Source: Monoplex corrugatus (taxonomy: Eukaryota > Mollusca > Gastropoda > Littorinimorpha > Ranellidae). From it: 64,000 bases of DNA. Location of the stretch: NCBI GenBank assembly GCA_030674185.1, contig JAPXFY010000023.1, positions 23,225,566-23,289,565 on the forward strand, written 5' to 3'. The translations under genes were made by a program, and so were the position numbers. Below are positions 39,519-50,849 of the stretch, piece by piece. The notes under the pieces were generated by a model. It was not told the DNA's origin. It saw nothing but the letters and a program-made list of their open reading frames with translations, and searched no databases. Position 1 is the first letter of the stretch, and the number at the start of each line of letters is the position of its first letter.

Positions 39519-42237
39519 AGTCAGGTCGGATAGATGTATCCGCTACTGGTAACCTGGAACCCAGTACTACCTGTCACAGGGTCGAATTGCTGGCGACTAA
39601 ACCAGCAACCCCACCAGTCCTCTCAGGAGGATGGTGAGGAGGGTGGCTAGAAACCCTGGTGGAAATAAATTAGATCCGTCAAAGGGCGCCAGCTCTGGAG
39701 AGCTACCCGCGGCCATCTAGCTAAGGGAGTAAACCCTGACAGTAAATCCGGTGTGGGGCCCCTAAGGCGGTTGGATGGCAAACTTTGTCACTTTCCGGCA
39801 GCTCCTGCGGCCACGTTGGCACCAAAACGTAACAGCCCTGCTGTTCCTTTGGATCTGTCAGCGAGGTGGAGAGGGGGGACAAGTTGCATGGGCAACAGCC
39901 TGTCTTCCATATTACACTGCCCAGGCTTACATCCGTCCATTCATCCACAAACACTCTGCACCTACGACCTGGAGAGGACACTCCAGCCTCGCTACTAACA
40001 CTAGTATCGGCACAACACGGGAAGCAACAGATACCGGTGATAAGTCATTGCTCAACTGGCGTAGAGCTGACGCCAGGGGTTGCTTTTGACGGTGGGAGAG
40101 ACCTTCGTGTCCTACTGGACAGCTACCGCCCACCTAAGCTGGGCAGCCCCCAGCCAGTTAGGTGCTGTCCCGCCACGACCTGCCTTCTTCATTGGGTGCA
40201 TGAAGATTAGGAGAAAATCTGACAAGCAGGTCGTTAATTACCGCACCAAACAAAAAGAAAAATTCAAATTCAAGAAACGGATCAGGAAAAGGATCAGCAG
40301 TGAAACTGGGCTGTTGGAATGTCCGAACAATGATGCCTGGGCTCTCCCAAGATCTGCAAGACATCAGCGACCCCAAAGAAAAACCGCTGTCATAACAGCG
40401 AACTAAAGAGGCTCAATGTGGACATTGCCACTCTGCAGGAAACACGGCTGGCTGACTCAGGAACACTAAAGGAAAGGGACTACACCTTATTCTGGCAAGG
40501 AAAGAGTTCTGATGCCCCAAGAGAGCACGGAGTAGGCTTTGCAGTAAGGAATAGCCTGCTGAACATGATTGAACCAGGCAGCGGCGGTTCAGAACGACTC
40601 TTGACTCTCCGCCTCAACACCACCGAAGGCTATGCCACTCTCATCAGCATTTATGCCCCAACTCTGTCCGCCTCTCCAGACACCAAGGATGAGTTCTACG
40701 AAAATCTTGCATCAACCATAAGGAACATCCCCAGGACAGAACAACTTGTTCTCCTGGGCGACTTCAACGCCAGAGTGGGTGCAGACAATGACTCATGGCC
40801 TTTCTGCCTCGGTTCCTTTGGAGTGGGGAAAATGAATGAGAATGGACAGCGACTGCTTGAGTCTTGCGCCTGCCATAAACTGTGCATCGCCAACTCCTTC
40901 TTCAAGACGAAGCCTCAGCACAAAGTCTCCTTGAGGCATCCCCGCTCAAAACATTGGCACCAACTGGATTTGATCCTAGTAAGACGTGCCGCTATCAAAA
41001 ACGTTCTCCACACTCGCTCTTACCACAGCGCAGACTGCGACACAGACCACTCTCTGGTATGTTGCAAGATCAGGCTACAACCAAAGAAGTTCCACTGCTC
41101 AAAGAAACAAGGGAACCCTCGCATTGACGTCAGCAAGATGTCTCAGCCAGATCTTGTAGAACAGTTCGCAGAGGCCTTTCAGAGAGAATACGATGTATTG
41201 CAGCCCAGAGACTCTGCCACTGAGAGATGGGAAACGCTACGAGACACCATGCACCGCATTGCTATGGCCACCTTTGGGAAGAAAACTGTGAAGTCCCACG
41301 ACTGGTTTGAGGCCAAATCATCAGAGATGACTGTTGAGGCCAAGCGTGCCGCACTCACCAAGTATAAGCGGTCACCCAGTGAGAAGAACTTGCAAATCCT
41401 CAGGGCTGCCAGAAGTAAGGTTCAGCTTAACGCCAGGCTCTGCGCAAACGAGTACTGGACAGAGCTCAGCGAAGAGATACAGAGTGCTGCTGAAAGAGGC
41501 AACATCCGAGGAATGTATGATGGCATCAAGAAGGCACTGGGACCAACACAGAGCAAGATCGCCCCCCCTCAAATCCTCCACTGGGGAAGTAATCAGCAAT
41601 CCTAGCCAACAGATGGAAAGATGGGCAGAACACTACTCCGACCTCTACTCCACACAGAACATGGTGTCCCCCTCAGTCCTCGATGCCATCAAGTGCATGC
41701 CGGTAATGGAAGAACTTGATGCAGAGCCAACTGCGGACGAACTCAGCAAGGCCATTGATAGCCTGGCATCAGGGAAGGCACCTGGCAACGACGGAATTCC
41801 CCCAGACCTCATCAAGCACTGCAAGACTTCTCTTCTGCACCCTTTGCACGCAGTTCTCTGTCAGTGTTGGAATGAGGGAGCTGTACCACAGGACATGAGG
41901 GACGTCAAGATCGTCACACTGTACAAAAAACAAGGGCGAAAGGAGCAACTGCAACAACTACAGAGGTATCTCGCTCCTCGGCATTGTTGGCAAAGTCTAT
42001 GCTCGGGTCCTCCTAATCCGCCTGCAGAAACTGGCTGAACGCGTCTACCCGGAATCACAGTGTGGTTTTCGAGCAGAGAGATCCACGATAGACATGGTCT
42101 TCTCCCTTCGCCAAATCCAGGAGAAGTGCAGAGAGCAGCGGATGCCCCTGTATGTGGCATTCATTGATCTCACCAAGGCCTTTGACCTAGTCAGCAGAGA
42201 TGGCCTTTTCAGGGTTCTCCGAAAAATCGGCTGCCCC
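39519..42237 (+). mobile_element. RTE-like LINE, 5' part (LINE B)
   Basis: This is the 5' two thirds of a LINE of the same family as LINE A, but nearly full length. It has a 5' UTR (about 39519-40300, containing 'gggagtaaaccctgacag', also seen in the 64-bp array units), an APE endonuclease (from about 40300; VDIATLQETRLADSG, VLLGDFNARVG, DCDTDHSLVC) and RT motifs up to YVAFIDLTKAFDLVSRDG near 42190. Two frameshifts break it: an expanded C run at 41562-41568 and an A run at 41924-41930. The frame is cut at 42237 by the DNA transposon and resumes at 46177. The 5' limit is approximate. Confidence 0.88.
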
Positions 42238-42575
42238 CACGGCTTTGCAGGCGCCTCTCTGCCTTAAGCTATTTAGTTTCAGAGGCAGCAGCTGTTGTCT
42301 GCTAGCCTTATCAGTGCCACTCCCCTGCTGCTACAAGGCCGCTAATTCCCTCTGTGTTATGTGTTGTGCCACGCTAGTGTGTACAGGATTTTACCAAAGT
42401 GTACAGCGTCGTCTCTCCGTAACCGGACTTATTACAGTTGTGATTTTCATGTGTGTGCTTGTAGGACTTCTTATTCATAAAATGTGAGTATTTTTTTTTG
42501 CTAGCGTTATTTCGTTGATGCTGTAGAGAGGGAGGAAAAAGGTGTATATTCTGTACTGACAGTGCGTCTGGATAC

Positions 42576-43022
42576 GTGATACTAGGGCCTGATACTGTTA
42601 GTGTGTACGCCGTTACAGTCACAATAGAGGGAGAAAAACATTTAGAAAATGAGCATACTTTTAGACTTAATTCTTTGTGTAGAATTTGTGGTGAAAGATC
42701 AAGGAGGAATCGTGACATAGATCCCCCGAAGCTGTGTACAAACTATGCTTTTGAGCTGGAGCGGTTTCACGGTATAGTTGTGTCTAATGACACTAGTAGT
42801 ACACACTCCACAACACTGTGCATGAAATGTTACTCAAGGCTGATAAGACTGAGAAATTCATCATCTCCATCTGAGAAAACTTTGCAGACAGCTAAAGAAA
42901 CCACGGAGAAATGTACTGCATTATGGGCGCATCCTTTTGATCCATCAACTGCAGTGAGCAACTGCATTGTGTGCAAAATCTTTTACAATCAAAAACACAG
43001 CTGGCAGACCACTCAAACCTAA
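42576..43022 (+). CDS. RAG1 N-terminal-like zinc-binding region of the transposon
   Basis: The 148-codon frame has no ATG; it opens at a GTG, so the true start is probably upstream or spliced. An ATG at 42451 followed by the donor-like AT|GTGAGT near 42479 is one possibility. The visible zinc motifs resemble the conserved N-terminal region of RAG1: CRICGE (residues 35-40), then HSTTLCMKCYSRL, then WAHPFDP and NCIVCKIF, in the RAG1 order (CRIC, H..xFCxxCW, W..H, C..C). Its last 56 bases overlap the next frame in another phase. The RAG1-like basic 'GRP' motif follows in that second frame, so the two are one protein split by a one-base shift in the A run near 42991-42995, or a true frameshift site. 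In vertebrate RAG1 this region is a ubiquitin-ligase and zinc-binding module outside the catalytic core. Confidence 0.75.
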   Translation: MILGPDTVSVYAVTVTIEGEKHLENEHTFRLNSLCRICGERSRRNRDIDPPKLCTNYAFELERFHGIVVSNDTSSTHSTTLCMKCYSRLIRLRNSSSPSEKTLQTAKETTEKCTALWAHPFDPSTAVSNCIVCKIFYNQKHSWQTTQT

Positions 43023-45408
43023 ACGTGGTGTACCCAAACGTGTTCCAGATGGGCTATCTGTCATTAGCAGTATGAGCACTGACCATGAGGGTACTATAGG
43101 TGACTGTAGCGACATTGTTCCTCAGGAGGAAATTCAGACTAACAATAGTGATATCAGTTCAGTTTGTTCCTTCCAGCCGCCATGCACATCAACTCCTACA
43201 AAAGATCAAACTCCACCTGAAAATACTGCCATTCCCATAGCAGCAAGTGCTTTTCCACCTAAAGGTCGATCAACCAGTAGCCAGACACTGCGCCCAGTTG
43301 AAGAAATACAACTACCACTTACAAAAGAGGAGGAGGCATACTTCACCAGGATCTGTAGACTCAAACTAGAAAGCTCAGATGACAAACACACCGTGGAGTG
43401 CAAAACTGGAGGACAGCCTATCATGCTGAAGAAAGTGGCAAAACCTAGAGTAACATCAACTGAGGCTAACACACCATTGAGGAAGAAAAGAGCCAAGGAG
43501 CTAGAGAAAATCAGACGACATGTGTCTGGCGGTTCACAGGATGATACTGTGAAACAACAAAGTACAGAATTACGAATCAAATCTCCTAAAAGCAAGAAAA
43601 ATATCTTAGAGACATCAGGATATCAGAAAGCCCACATTCCATCAGAGCGAGGGTTGAAAATTAGATCAGAATGTTCTCTGAGTTGGTCACAATACAGGGA
43701 AATAAGACACCACTTGAGAACTGCAGGGGTATCTCTTGATAGTGAGCGGAGAGAACGAGACCACCAGGATAAAGCCATCTGTGGGAACGTAACCATACAA
43801 AAGAAAACCCTAGAGGTAGGTGACGAAGAAATGCCCTTACAAGAAAAACCTGTGGCCTATGTTGACAACATCCCTCAGTTTGTTACAAATCTACTTGACC
43901 AGTATGAAGAGGAAAACATGCTGACATGGCATGACAACACTATCCCTGCAGATGACGTGTGGGTCAAGATTGGCGGTGACCACGGAGGCGATTCTTTTAA
44001 ATTGATGCTACAAATTGCCAACATAGACAGCCCAAACTCCAAAGACAACACTCATTTAATCTGCATGGCCAAATGCAAGGACACACCCACAAATCTGATG
44101 ACTATCCTGAAGCCGTTCAGAGAGCAACTGTCAGAGCTGCAGGAAATGCAGTGGAAAGGAAAGAACATCAAGATCTTCCTTTTCGGTGATTACGATTACC
44201 TCCTGAAAATGTTTGGTATATCAGGAGCACAAAGCACCCATCCATGTCTGTGGTGCACAGCATCAAAAGAGCAATTACAAAAGGCTCCAGATGAACAACC
44301 ACAAGTACCACAAAGAAGTCTAGAGAAGGTGAAGAAAGATTTCAGGTGTTACCAGAAGACAGGGGAGAAAAAACAACATGCAAAAGCATACAACAATGTT
44401 GTTCGTCCTCCAATATGGGATCTACAGCTGTCGTATGTTGCACCTCCATACCTGCATCTTTTACTAGGGATCGTGAAAAAACATCATGATCTCTTAGAGA
44501 GAGAGTGCAACACATTAGATGACATAATTGCCAACTCACTCGCCAAAGAAGAATATGTGCCAGGCAAATCACAGTTTCGCCAACACGTCAGCAAACAAGC
44601 AGAGATCCACAAAATTCAAACCAACATCACCATTTTAGAGAAAGAGGCAACAGAAGCAACATTTCGGGAAATTTATCAGCAAGGGGAACCATCATCAACA
44701 ACAGAAAACATCTTCAGGGACCTATATGAAGCAGGAGAGGAGCTGACAGAACTTCAAGAAGAAAACACTGCATTACCACTTCTGTCCGGACCAGTAACGT
44801 CTAACTTAGAAACAGTTTTGAACAAACACAAAATTGTTGTACAAGCATTCCATGGCAGATCCTTCATCGGCAACCACTGTCACAAAATTCTGCAAACACC
44901 TGTTTTTGAGGAGCTGTGTGACGGTATTGTAAGGAAAACATTCGAGCTCACAGACGATACTGCATGTCACACAACTGCTGACGACATCTGCGCCAAGTTC
45001 AAAGAACTATATCGACTGTTTGCATTCATTCACACCTTGATAGCTCATCGACGCCCAATCCGGTCAAGTCAACTGCCGTTGATAAACAAAGCGATTCGTG
45101 ACTACATGGCATACTTTCGGCAACATTTCCCAGAAACTAGAATCACCCCCAAACAACACATCCTTGAGTGCCATTCTATTGATTGGATAGAGAAGTGGGG
45201 ATTCGGGATGGGTTTGCATGGAGAGCAGGGTGGGGAAAGCAGTCATGCGGCTGTAAATCGAACAAAACGCAAGGCGCATGGACTGAAAAGTGAAGACAGC
45301 CAGCTGTATTACATAATGAAAGAACGCCTCACAGGCACGTCACCAATGATACAGTCATCTCCCGCAAAGCGGCGAAGAGAAAGTCAGAAAAATGCAGAGA
45401 AAGAATAG
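42967..45408 (+). CDS. DDE-type transposase of the RAG1-like element
   Basis: An 813-codon uninterrupted frame. It begins with a basic AGRPLKPKRGVPKR stretch, the counterpart of the RAG1 'GRPRQ' motif, then a low-complexity linker (about residues 20-230). The catalytic-type region has GGDHGGDSFKL (Asp at about 338), IFLFGDYDYLLKMFGISGAQ (Asp at about 408), a zinc pair HPCLWC (about 427-432), a coiled, Glu-rich segment (about 560-600) and a C-terminal block HRRPI, TPKQHILECHSIDW and HGEQGGESSHAAVNR. The last supplies the candidate third acidic residue (Glu 753 or 757). The three acidic positions and the zinc pair are what a RAG1/Transib/Chapaev-like DDE enzyme would need; which residues are catalytic is inference. 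The frame has no stops, so the element is young or under selection. Confidence 0.8.
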   Translation: MCAKSFTIKNTAGRPLKPKRGVPKRVPDGLSVISSMSTDHEGTIGDCSDIVPQEEIQTNNSDISSVCSFQPPCTSTPTKDQTPPENTAIPIAASAFPPKGRSTSSQTLRPVEEIQLPLTKEEEAYFTRICRLKLESSDDKHTVECKTGGQPIMLKKVAKPRVTSTEANTPLRKKRAKELEKIRRHVSGGSQDDTVKQQSTELRIKSPKSKKNILETSGYQKAHIPSERGLKIRSECSLSWSQYREIRHHLRTAGVSLDSERRERDHQDKAICGNVTIQKKTLEVGDEEMPLQEKPVAYVDNIPQFVTNLLDQYEEENMLTWHDNTIPADDVWVKIGGDHGGDSFKLMLQIANIDSPNSKDNTHLICMAKCKDTPTNLMTILKPFREQLSELQEMQWKGKNIKIFLFGDYDYLLKMFGISGAQSTHPCLWCTASKEQLQKAPDEQPQVPQRSLEKVKKDFRCYQKTGEKKQHAKAYNNVVRPPIWDLQLSYVAPPYLHLLLGIVKKHHDLLERECNTLDDIIANSLAKEEYVPGKSQFRQHVSKQAEIHKIQTNITILEKEATEATFREIYQQGEPSSTTENIFRDLYEAGEELTELQEENTALPLLSGPVTSNLETVLNKHKIVVQAFHGRSFIGNHCHKILQTPVFEELCDGIVRKTFELTDDTACHTTADDICAKFKELYRLFAFIHTLIAHRRPIRSSQLPLINKAIRDYMAYFRQHFPETRITPKQHILECHSIDWIEKWGFGMGLHGEQGGESSHAAVNRTKRKAHGLKSEDSQLYYIMKERLTGTSPMIQSSPAKRRRESQKNAEKE

Positions 45409-46137
45409 AATTCATACACTGTTTTTTATTTTATTTTTTTTATATTGGGATAGGAAGAAACAAAGAACTACACACAAAATCAGTAATTAAAACAATCAGT
45501 AAAAAACATAATAAGACATGACTTGGCTTGAAACACACCGTAGAGACAACTAGGAATAGTGTACATTTCTCCCTCCCTTTGTGAACAGTGCCAGTTTCTC
45601 AATGACTATAAACACTCTCAGTCTGTGGAATTTGTGATAAGGCATGGATATGGGCCGCCCTTCACTTGCTTCCCAGTGCCAGGAGGGTGGGGTAATTAAT
45701 CACAGCCTGCCGCGCCCCAGACGAAACGCTAGGATAAACAGGTCAGTGCAGTGCATGGCTGACACATGTAGCTAGCCACACAGTGCGTGTTTAGTACTGA
45801 GAAAAGTCAGTTGTTACTTACAGCATGCTTGGAAGACTGGTCTTTTTGTCTGTGTTAATTCATGCTAGCCTGCTCTACCCTGAAGTGATGGAGAAAATTA
45901 CCCACATTTTTGCATGTTTGGCTTCCACAATGTATGGCGTGTTTGGAGTCTTTGGAAAGTGCAGTTCAACAAGTATCTAAAGGCAATTAGCGCGTAATCC
46001 TGGTTCTGGTGAGGAATTTGTAGTAAATGGAAAGAGAAAGGTACTGTGTTTACAGAGCTGTTAGCGCCAGCCAGCCGCTCAGCAGAGAGGACTGGCCGTC
46101 CGCCTTATCTCTGGCTCAGGGGACTAGGTTACTTCCC
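45409..46137 (+). other. 3' untranslated part of the transposon
   Basis: Non-coding sequence between the transposase stop and the right inner terminal block. It contains a T-rich tract at 45421-45446. No further gene is seen, and in particular no RAG2-like frame. Confidence 0.6.
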
Positions 46138-46176
46138 CTGCCACCTGCAACTAAACATCAGGCCCATAAAGCCGTG

Positions 46177-47481
46177 CCCCCCCAAACTGCACAGCTTAAT
46201 TGAGTCCTTCCACTCAAACATGAAAGGGATGGTGCAGTTCAACGGAAACCTCTCCAAGCCCTTCGACGTACGCAGCGGTGTGAAACAAGGCTGCGTCCTG
46301 GCCCCAACCCTCTTTTGAATCTTCTTCGCTCTCCTCCTGAGGCATGCGTTCAGCACAGCGCAAGAAGGGATCCACCTGTGGACCAGATCAGATGACAGGC
46401 TCTTCAACCTCGCCCACCTCAGAGCAAGGACAAAGGTCTGTGAAGCCCTCATCAGAGACATGCTATTTGCCGATGATGCCGCAGTTGTGACCCATACTCA
46501 GCGGGACTTGCAGTCACTAATGGACCGCTTCTCCCAGGCTTGCAAAGATTTTGGTTTGACCATCAGTTCTAAGAAGACAAACGTCCTGGGCCAAGACACG
46601 CCATCTCCACCAGCCATCACCATTGATGACTACGAGCTTGAAGCCATCCATCAATTCACATATCTTGGGTCCACCATCACCGATAACCTCTCCCTTGACA
46701 CAGAGGTCGACAAGAGGATCGGGAAGGCAGCCACAACACTAGCCCGCCTCACACAAAGGGTGTGGACAAATCCCAAGCTGAGCACAAAGACAAAGATGGC
46801 TGTATACAACGCCTGTGTCCTCAGCACCTTGCTGTATGGCAGCGAGGCATGGACCACGCATGCTCATCAGGAGAAAAGGCTCAATACCTTCCACCTGAGA
46901 AGCCTACGGCGCATACTTGGCATTTCCTGGCAAGACAAGGTGACCAACACCGAAGTCCTAACCTGCGCTGGCCTCCCAACCATGCATACCATGCTGAGAC
47001 AGCGTCGGCTGCGCTGGTTGGGCCACGTTCGCCGCATGGAAGATGGTCGCATCCCAAAAGACATCCTTTATGGTGAGCTTGCCACAGGGCAGAGAAACAT
47101 TGGCCGCCCACAGCTGAGATACAAAGACGTTTGCAAGCGTGACATGAAGGCGCTTGAGATCAACACTGAATCCTGGGAGGACCTCGCAGACGACCGCAAC
47201 AGCTGGAGAACTACTCTCAAGAAACAGCTGCGGATTGGTGAGGACAAACTGTCAGCTGCTGCAGCAGAAAAGCGAGTTCGCAGAAAAGGGATGACAGCCA
47301 ACAGACCAGCATCAGCATACACATGGACCGCTGCGACAGAGACTGCCTCTCTGGCATTGGTCTGTACAGTCAGGCGACGCTGCTTGGACCAAGCAGACAG
47401 CTCATCTAGACATTAGAACGGATGTACTTTGTCCATGGTCAGTCATGACCGAAGGAGGCCTACTACTACTACTACTACTAT
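46177..47481 (+). mobile_element. RTE-like LINE, 3' part (LINE B)
   Basis: The continuation of LINE B after the transposon: KLHSLIESFHSNMKGMVQFN, GVKQGCVLAPTLF, then a TGA at 46316-46318 where LINE A has GGA, then an open frame 46460-47416 with FADDAAVV, FTYLGSTITD and LLYGSEAWTTHA. The C-terminal finger seen in LINE A is destroyed by a frameshift near 47320. The 3' end is a (CTA)n tail at 47460-47481, so the 3' terminus is intact. The element is inactive. Confidence 0.9.
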
Positions 47482-47754
47482 GTTTGTGTGTGTGGAGATC
47501 AGTAAATGTAACAACAACAATGAAATAAAACCGTGGTGTTAGGCATTCAGGAACGTAGGCCATATTATATTGCGTTTGACCTTTTGGTGGGTGTTTTCCC
47601 TGATATGTTATTAAAGATTCTAATTATCCTTGCAATACAAAAATTCAGTAGTTTTTACTGGTAGAGTTAGCATAAATAGTCCCATGAATAGTCGCATGAA
47701 GGATAAAGTACATATCTGAACTTAAGTTTAAAAATGATTATGCGCCGCAGGAAT
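47482..47754. other. unassigned stretch
   Basis: No gene or recognised element between the LINE tail and the tandem array. Confidence 0.35.
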
Positions 47755-48270
47755 CGTAATAGTCATGGGTGTTGGTTAATTTACATTTCCAAACAATAGA
47801 GTATGGGCAGAAATGAAATTTACAGTCAAGGGTGTTAGTTAATTTACGTTTACAAACAATAGTGTATGGACAGAAATATAATGACAGTCATGGGTGTTAG
47901 TCAGTTTACATTTACAAACAATAGTGTATGGACAGAAATATAATGACAGTCATGGGTGTCAGTTAATTTACGTTTACAAACAATAATGTATGGACAGAAA
48001 TCATATTGACAGTCATGGGTGTTGGTTAACTTACGTTTAGAAACAATGTAAGGACAGAAACATATTGACACTCATGGATGCTGGTTACCTTACGTTTACA
48101 AACAATAATGTAAGGACAGAAATCATATTGACAGTCATGGGGACTGGTTAATGTACTTTTTCGAACAATAATGTATGGACAGAAATATATGACAGGCATG
48201 GGTGTTGGTTAACTTACGTTTACAAACAATAATGTATGTACAGAAATCATATTGACAGTCATGGGTGTTG
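47755..48270. repeat. 62-63 bp tandem array
   Basis: About nine units, each with 'gacagtcatgggtgttggtt' and 'tttacaaacaataatgtatg'. Unit starts at 47761, 47824, 47886, 47948, 48011, 48070, 48133, 48194 and 48257 give periods of 59-63 bases. The units are diverged, so this is an older array than the 53-bp one. Confidence 0.9.
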
Positions 48271-48799
48271 ATTTCTTGTCCGTAGAGGTGGTACGAGTTT
48301 CTGACGCTTTTCAAGGCCCGATGCGGACTAAACATAAGTTGGATGGTCTACAATGTTTCGTTCCAATCACTTATAAATGTTTTGAACCTGCTAAATTCAT
48401 AAATGTCTGGATTCCTATAGACATTGCTGTTGCTTTTAGAATGGTTGCAGCTCTAAGACAGTTCTGTGGTTAGTTAGGCTATAAGCAATATGACTGATTG
48501 ATAAGCTCTTGTAGGAAAGGTCTACTGATTGAAGCTCCGTATTTTTCTTATTAGTTGTAAGTACTTTGTCTAATTTTGAATGTACAAAACCTGTCGTGAC
48601 AGAGGAAATACTATATCTAAACAAGGTTCTCAAATTAAAGACGATGTCACTATTCTAGAAATGGTACTGGCATCAGAACAGTTTAATTTGAAACATCATC
48701 ATATTCTTTCTGAATATGTTCAAGTGATACGTATAAAAATCGCGAAGCACTTAATTGGGATTTATGTTTATAAATACATGGAACACGTGATAAAAGAGT

Positions 48800-48870
<71 letters not shown>

Positions 48871-49010
48871 TGTGTCTGTCTGTCTGTTTGTCTGTGTCTG
48901 TGTGTGAAGTGCCAGTGGCATAACAAGTAACGAAAATGTAAATGATAATAATCAGATTATTAGAATGTTTTTTTTTCATGTTGGTTGTTGACTATATGAG
49001 TATTTTTGTT
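48271..49010. other. unassigned, with (GT)n
   Basis: Two open stretches (48252-48473 and 48580-48930) have no recognisable domain. 'ttaggctataagcaatatga' near 48475 recalls the I-type LINE tail at 22115. (GT)n lies at 48806-48868. Confidence 0.4.
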
Positions 49011-50655
49011 TGTTAAGGATGTTTGCTCGGAGACGTAGTATAGTGGTCATGTGAAATGGAATTTGTTAAGGATGTTTGCTCCGAGACGTAGTATAGTGGT
49101 AATGTGAAATGGACTTTGTTAAGGATGTTTGCTCAGAGACGTAGTATAGTGGTCATGTGAAATGGACTTTGTTAAGGATGTTTGCTCAGAGACGTAGTAT
49201 AGTGGTCATGTGAAATGGAATTTGTTAAGGATGTTTGCTCACAGACGTAGTACAATGGTCATGTGAAATGGAATTTGTTAAGGATGTTTGCTCAGAGACG
49301 TAGTACAATGGTCATGTGAAATGGACTTTGTTAAGGATGTTTGCTCAGAGACGTAGTATAGTGGTCATGTGAAATGGAATTTGTTAAGGATGTTGCTCCG
49401 AGACGTAGTACAGTGGTCATGTGAAATGGAATTTGTTAAGGATGTTTGCTCAGAGACGTAGTAAATGGTCATGTGAAATGGAATTTGTTAAGGATGTTTG
49501 CTCAGAGACGTAGTACAGTGGTCATGTGAAATGGAATTTGTTAAGGATGTTTGCTCAGAGACGTAGTACAATGGTCATGTGAAATGGAATTTGTTAAGGA
49601 TGTTTGCTCAGAGACGTAGTATAGTGGTCATGTGAAATGGAATTTGTTAAGGATGTTTGCTCCGAGACGTAGTACAGTGGTCATGTGAAATGGAATTTGT
49701 TAAGGATGTTTGCTCAGAGACGTAGTACAATGGTCATGTGAAATGGACTGTGTTAAGGATGTTTGCTCAGAGACGTAGTACAGTGGTCATGTGAAAACTG
49801 AAATGGACTGTGTTAAGGATGTTTGCTCAGAGACGTAGTACAGTGGTCATGTGAAATGGACTGTGTTAAGGATGTTTGCTCAGAGACGTAGTATAGTGGT
49901 CTGTGAAATGGACTGTGTTAAGGATGTTTGCTCAAGACGTAGTATAGTGGTCATGTGAAATGGACTGTGTTAAGGATGTTGCTCAGAGACGTAGTAAGTG
50001 GTCATGTGAAATGGACTGTGTTAAGGATGTTTGCTCAGAGACGTAGTACAGTGGTCATGTGAAATGGACTGTGTTAAGGATGTTTGCTCAGAGACGTAGT
50101 ATAGTGGTCATGTGAAATGGACTGTGTTAAGGATGTTTGCTCACAGAGACGTAGTACAGTGGTCATGTGAAATGGACTGTGTTAAGGATGTTTGCTCAGA
50201 GACGTAGTATAGTGGTCATTGAAATGGACTGTGTTAAGGATGTTTGCTACAGAGACGTAGTACAGTGGTCATGTGAAATGGACTGTGTTAAGGATGTTTG
50301 CTCAGAGACGTAGTACAGTGGTCATGTGAAATGGAATTGTTAAGGATGCTTACACAGAGACGTAGTACAGTGGTCATGTGAAATGGACTGTTTAAGGATG
50401 TTTGCTCACAGACGTAGTACAGTGGTCATGTGAAATGGAATTTGTTAAGGATGTTTGCTCACAGACGTAGTAAGTGGTCATGTGAAATGGACTGTATTAA
50501 GGATGTTTGCTCACAGACGTAGTATAGTGGTAATGTAAAATGGAATTTGTTAAGGATGTTTGCTCACAGACGTAGTATTGTGGTCATGTGAAATGGAATT
50601 TGTTAAGGATGCTTACACAGAGACGTAGTACAGTGGTCATGTGAAATGGAATGTA
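49011..50655. repeat. 53-bp tandem array (minisatellite)
   Basis: About 31 units of 53 bases containing 'ggatgtttgctcagagacg' and 'tggtcatgtgaaatgga'. Variants are zoned: units ending GAATTTGTT dominate from 49060 to about 49740 and again after 50330, while units ending GACTGTGTT dominate from about 49745 to 50320. No coding function is seen. Confidence 0.95.
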
Positions 50656-50849
50656 ACAGAATGTTTGCATTGATTGCCTTCATGTACTGGAAATTTGTTT
50701 TTGTATTCAAGAAGAGGTCAACATTGTTCATTTATTCCTTGCATATGTATCAACAGATATCAAAGTTCTATGCACAAGTTCAGTGTTTGCAATAGCCCAT
50801 TTTTCGGTTAAAGTAACACAATGTCATTTTGGCAGAAAATGTGTTTCAG

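Larger units (their letters stand above)
42238..46176 (+). mobile_element. RAG1-N-terminal-like DNA transposon, 3.94 kb
   Basis: The element is inserted in the RT of LINE B; the uninterrupted LINE A sequence fixes the boundaries. Both ends carry the 9-bp box CACGGCTTT as inverted repeat (42238-42246 and 46168-46176). A second inverted block, TTTAGTT-T/G-CAG-x-GGCAG, lies at 42272-42288 and 46138-46155. The spacers are 25 bp on the left and 12 bp on the right. The two flanks hold 4 and 7 C, against 6 in LINE A and 7 expected from the reading frame, consistent with a 4-5 bp target duplication inside a C run. Inside are a RAG1 N-terminal-like zinc frame (42576-43022) and a transposase frame (42967-45408), both on the + strand. 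The combination matches what is known of N-RAG-TP from Aplysia; assignment to Transib/RAG versus Chapaev-type is left open. Confidence 0.85.

Noticed and set aside
45409..46137. Search for a RAG2-like partner gene in the transposon
   Set aside because: No frame longer than about 90 codons and no Kelch-like pattern is visible; the element appears to carry only the RAG1-like/transposase frames.
48252..48473. Open frame after a possible TTGTCCGTAG acceptor
   Set aside because: The frame is short, matches no domain, and runs into a LINE-tail-like sequence.
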